Shown piece after piece: positions 62,376 to 64,000 of a stretch of 64,000 nt of DNA. The DNA comes from Trifolium pratense (lineage: Eukaryota > Streptophyta > Magnoliopsida > Fabales > Fabaceae). The number at the start of each line of letters is the position of its first letter. The first letter of the stretch is position 1. A program made the translations under genes and the position numbers. The notes below the pieces were generated by a model, which saw only the letters and a program-made list of their open reading frames with translations, did no database searches and was not told the DNA's origin. The stretch covers positions 28,433,362 through 28,497,361 of the forward strand of contig NC_060061.1 of NCBI RefSeq assembly GCF_020283565.1, given 5' to 3'.

Positions 62376-62955
62376 TGTTGGAATATTTTATAATATTCCA
62401 ATAATATTATGTGGGCAAATATCTTTATATAATTATATTAGTTATTTATCAATTAGGAGCCTTAATTGATTAAGTGATCAAATAAAGTAAAAGGCTAATT
62501 AGATTTCTATTTAGAATTAATTAATTAATTGGATATGGGCTCAATGTGAGTGGATGTCAGGATGGCCCATTTCGGAATAATGGGAACCCTAATTGGCCAT
62601 CACCTTGTATATAGGCTATGGTCCCCAATATACCGTACATGAGCAAATAATCTCTTCTCCCCATCTGAAGAGAACTCAAGGCATTAGGGTACCGAGTGAG
62701 GAAGAACCATACAAGCCAACGGATGCTCGTCGTCCGTCTCTCTCTTTGTGTTTCAGGATTACAACGGTTAGTTCATCTAATGGATTCGTCATCCAGGTAT
62801 TCCTATTACTATAATCTTGATAAATCAACATGTCGTAGATCCTGTTTTATATACATGCTTGTGTTTATTTGGCTTCCGCACTAAAGTAAGATTATAGATT
62901 TAATCTTTATTATTAAGAGCATGTATATGATTAAATATTAAGTTAAATTCCAACA
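62376..62955 (+). repeat. 3' LTR
   Basis: Same ends as the 5' LTR, preceded by the polypurine tract. It differs by a TT-type 2-bp insertion in 'catgcttgtgtt' against 'catgcgtgtt'. Confidence 0.92.
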
Positions 62956-62960
62956 ACTGT

Positions 62961-64000
62961 ATCTTGGAGCGGTTAAAAAGTGAATACATCCATATGAAAT
63001 AGCCCCAAAGTGCACTCCATGTTTGTTTAAAGAAACACCACGTGTCATTTCTCTTTAAGATGCCCTCTTTTTGCTATGTTTTATTTACAAGTAGTTCATT
63101 TCATTCTTGATGGAGGATTACCATTTTAGAGATATGTTCCAATCAAGGATTGGCTGTAATACCTATGTGCTTTAACAAAGTCAAGCATTTTACGTTAAAT
63201 GAATTTGTAGCACACCCTTTCGAACAATTTTTTTTTCCAGCTTAGACTCTCAAGTTTTGAATGATCCGTGTACTTTCACATTCAACTGAACTACAAATTC
63301 ACAAGAATCATTAAAGTAATAACATATTTGCTTTAAATGTGAATTTAATTTAAATTTACTAGGCATGGTATTTGTAGTGACAAGGTGTAAACTGAGGTGA
63401 TAAAGAGAAGTCACAATGGTTACTTATAATTCATGTTTGTCACTGGTATCATATCATAAAATACCCTCCTTTCTCCTTTGGTCTCTAATTTATACATTTT
63501 TTTCCTCAAGGAAGCATGTACTATCAAACAGAATTTGACGAAACATCCACATATCGATCGTATTATTAAAGACATTTGTGTCATACCCCAAATTTTATCT
63601 GTGTTTTACTATCATACGGATTGTTTTTCGCATTATTTTTCAATTATGTGAATTAGTCAATTTGGTATTAAAAAGAGCTTTCAAAGAGTTTCAAGTGCGA
63701 GATTGCATGTTCGAGTCTCATTAATGTCTTTTTATAAATATTTCACTTTGTTTACGTTTTTTTTCTTTTTTAGTAACTTTCTTGAAAAAAATCCAAAAAA
63801 TATGTTTAGTATTTTCATTTATTATTATCATTATTATTAGTAACAAAAATCAAACAAAAAAAGCAAATAAAAGAAACAGATGATGCGCGCTCCTGGTGAC
63901 TCATAAACAAGCAGAGCTTAGTGTAACATCAATCTCCATCCTTGATTCAAGCTCCCATCTTCAAGTTCTTTCCAAATTCTCACCTAAGAAATTAAAAAGA
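62961..64000. other. Terminal intergenic stretch
   Basis: AT-rich with no gene I can support. A box-B-like 'tgttcgagtctc' at about 63709 suggests a SINE remnant. The last 120 bases are less AT-rich and could be a leader of a gene beyond the window. Confidence 0.35.

Larger units (their letters stand above)
56735..62955 (+). mobile_element. LTR retrotransposon, copia-like, non-coding interior
   Basis: LTRs at 56735-57312 (578 bp) and 62376-62955 (580 bp) begin TGTTGG and end CCAACA. A 5-bp duplication ACTGT flanks the element (56730-56734, 62956-62960). A primer-binding site TGGTATTAGAGC, like the initiator-Met tRNA type, starts at 57315, and a polypurine tract AAGTGGGAGA lies at 62365-62374. 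The only LTR difference I see is a 2-bp indel near the 'tatacatgc' end. The interior has no long ORF; short relics such as RSLGRYLSNSKFE-type sequence near 61480-61530 point to copia RT/RNase H. It cannot encode its own machinery. Confidence 0.92.

Overview
The window is plant nuclear DNA: AT-rich, genes with many short GT-AG introns, a eukaryotic tRNA gene, and dense small transposons. Gene content, repeat style (mini-Helitrons with GC-rich hairpins, tRNA-derived SINEs, CACTA, MULE and hAT MITEs) and protein sequences suggest a papilionoid legume, probably of the Medicago/Trifolium/Pisum group. That placement is inference.

Five host protein genes are readable. (1) A BOR1-type borate exporter on the minus strand (coding 3463-7223, 12 exons, 696 aa), with a leader region to about 8400 that holds several AUG-stop mini-uORF candidates. 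(2) An RBM48-like splicing factor on plus (24946-26130, 5 exons, 145 aa), apparently short at its C terminus. (3) ISU1, the mitochondrial Fe-S scaffold, on plus (29621-32035, 3 exons, 172 aa). (4) Bifunctional pantothenate kinase/phosphatase PANK2 on plus (35122-45607, 22 coding exons, 899 aa). (5) A Dof zinc-finger transcription factor on minus (48823-50333, 2 exons, 327 aa). A tRNA-Pro(UGG)-like gene at 48220-48290 has one base fewer than expected in its anticodon arm. The genes do not form an operon or pathway; they are independent housekeeping and regulatory loci.

Transposons fill the rest. 9994-10908: a SINE split by a Pack-MULE-like element. 11175-20985: a nested island, made of a dead L1 LINE holding a CACTA that itself holds a Helitron, then a 4.7-kb MULE in the LINE poly(A) tail, itself carrying a solo LTR and an opposed GRF zinc-finger ORF. 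21001-22880: MITEs. 23869-24662: a hAT-like element with an 8-bp target duplication. 26300-29400: CACTA and foldback debris, including a decayed copy of the ISU1 promoter. 33264-34376: a large foldback element with a 3 x 101-bp centre. 53235-55832: a hAT MITE, a retroposon tail, and a CACTA with a SINE fragment inside. 56735-62955: a copia-type LTR element with almost identical LTRs but a ruined interior.

Exon boundaries were placed by eye from splice dinucleotides, reading frame and family conservation; the coding exons of BOR1, RBM48, ISU1, PANK2 and Dof all sum to complete frames. UTR limits and transposon edges without target duplications are approximate. No database search was possible.
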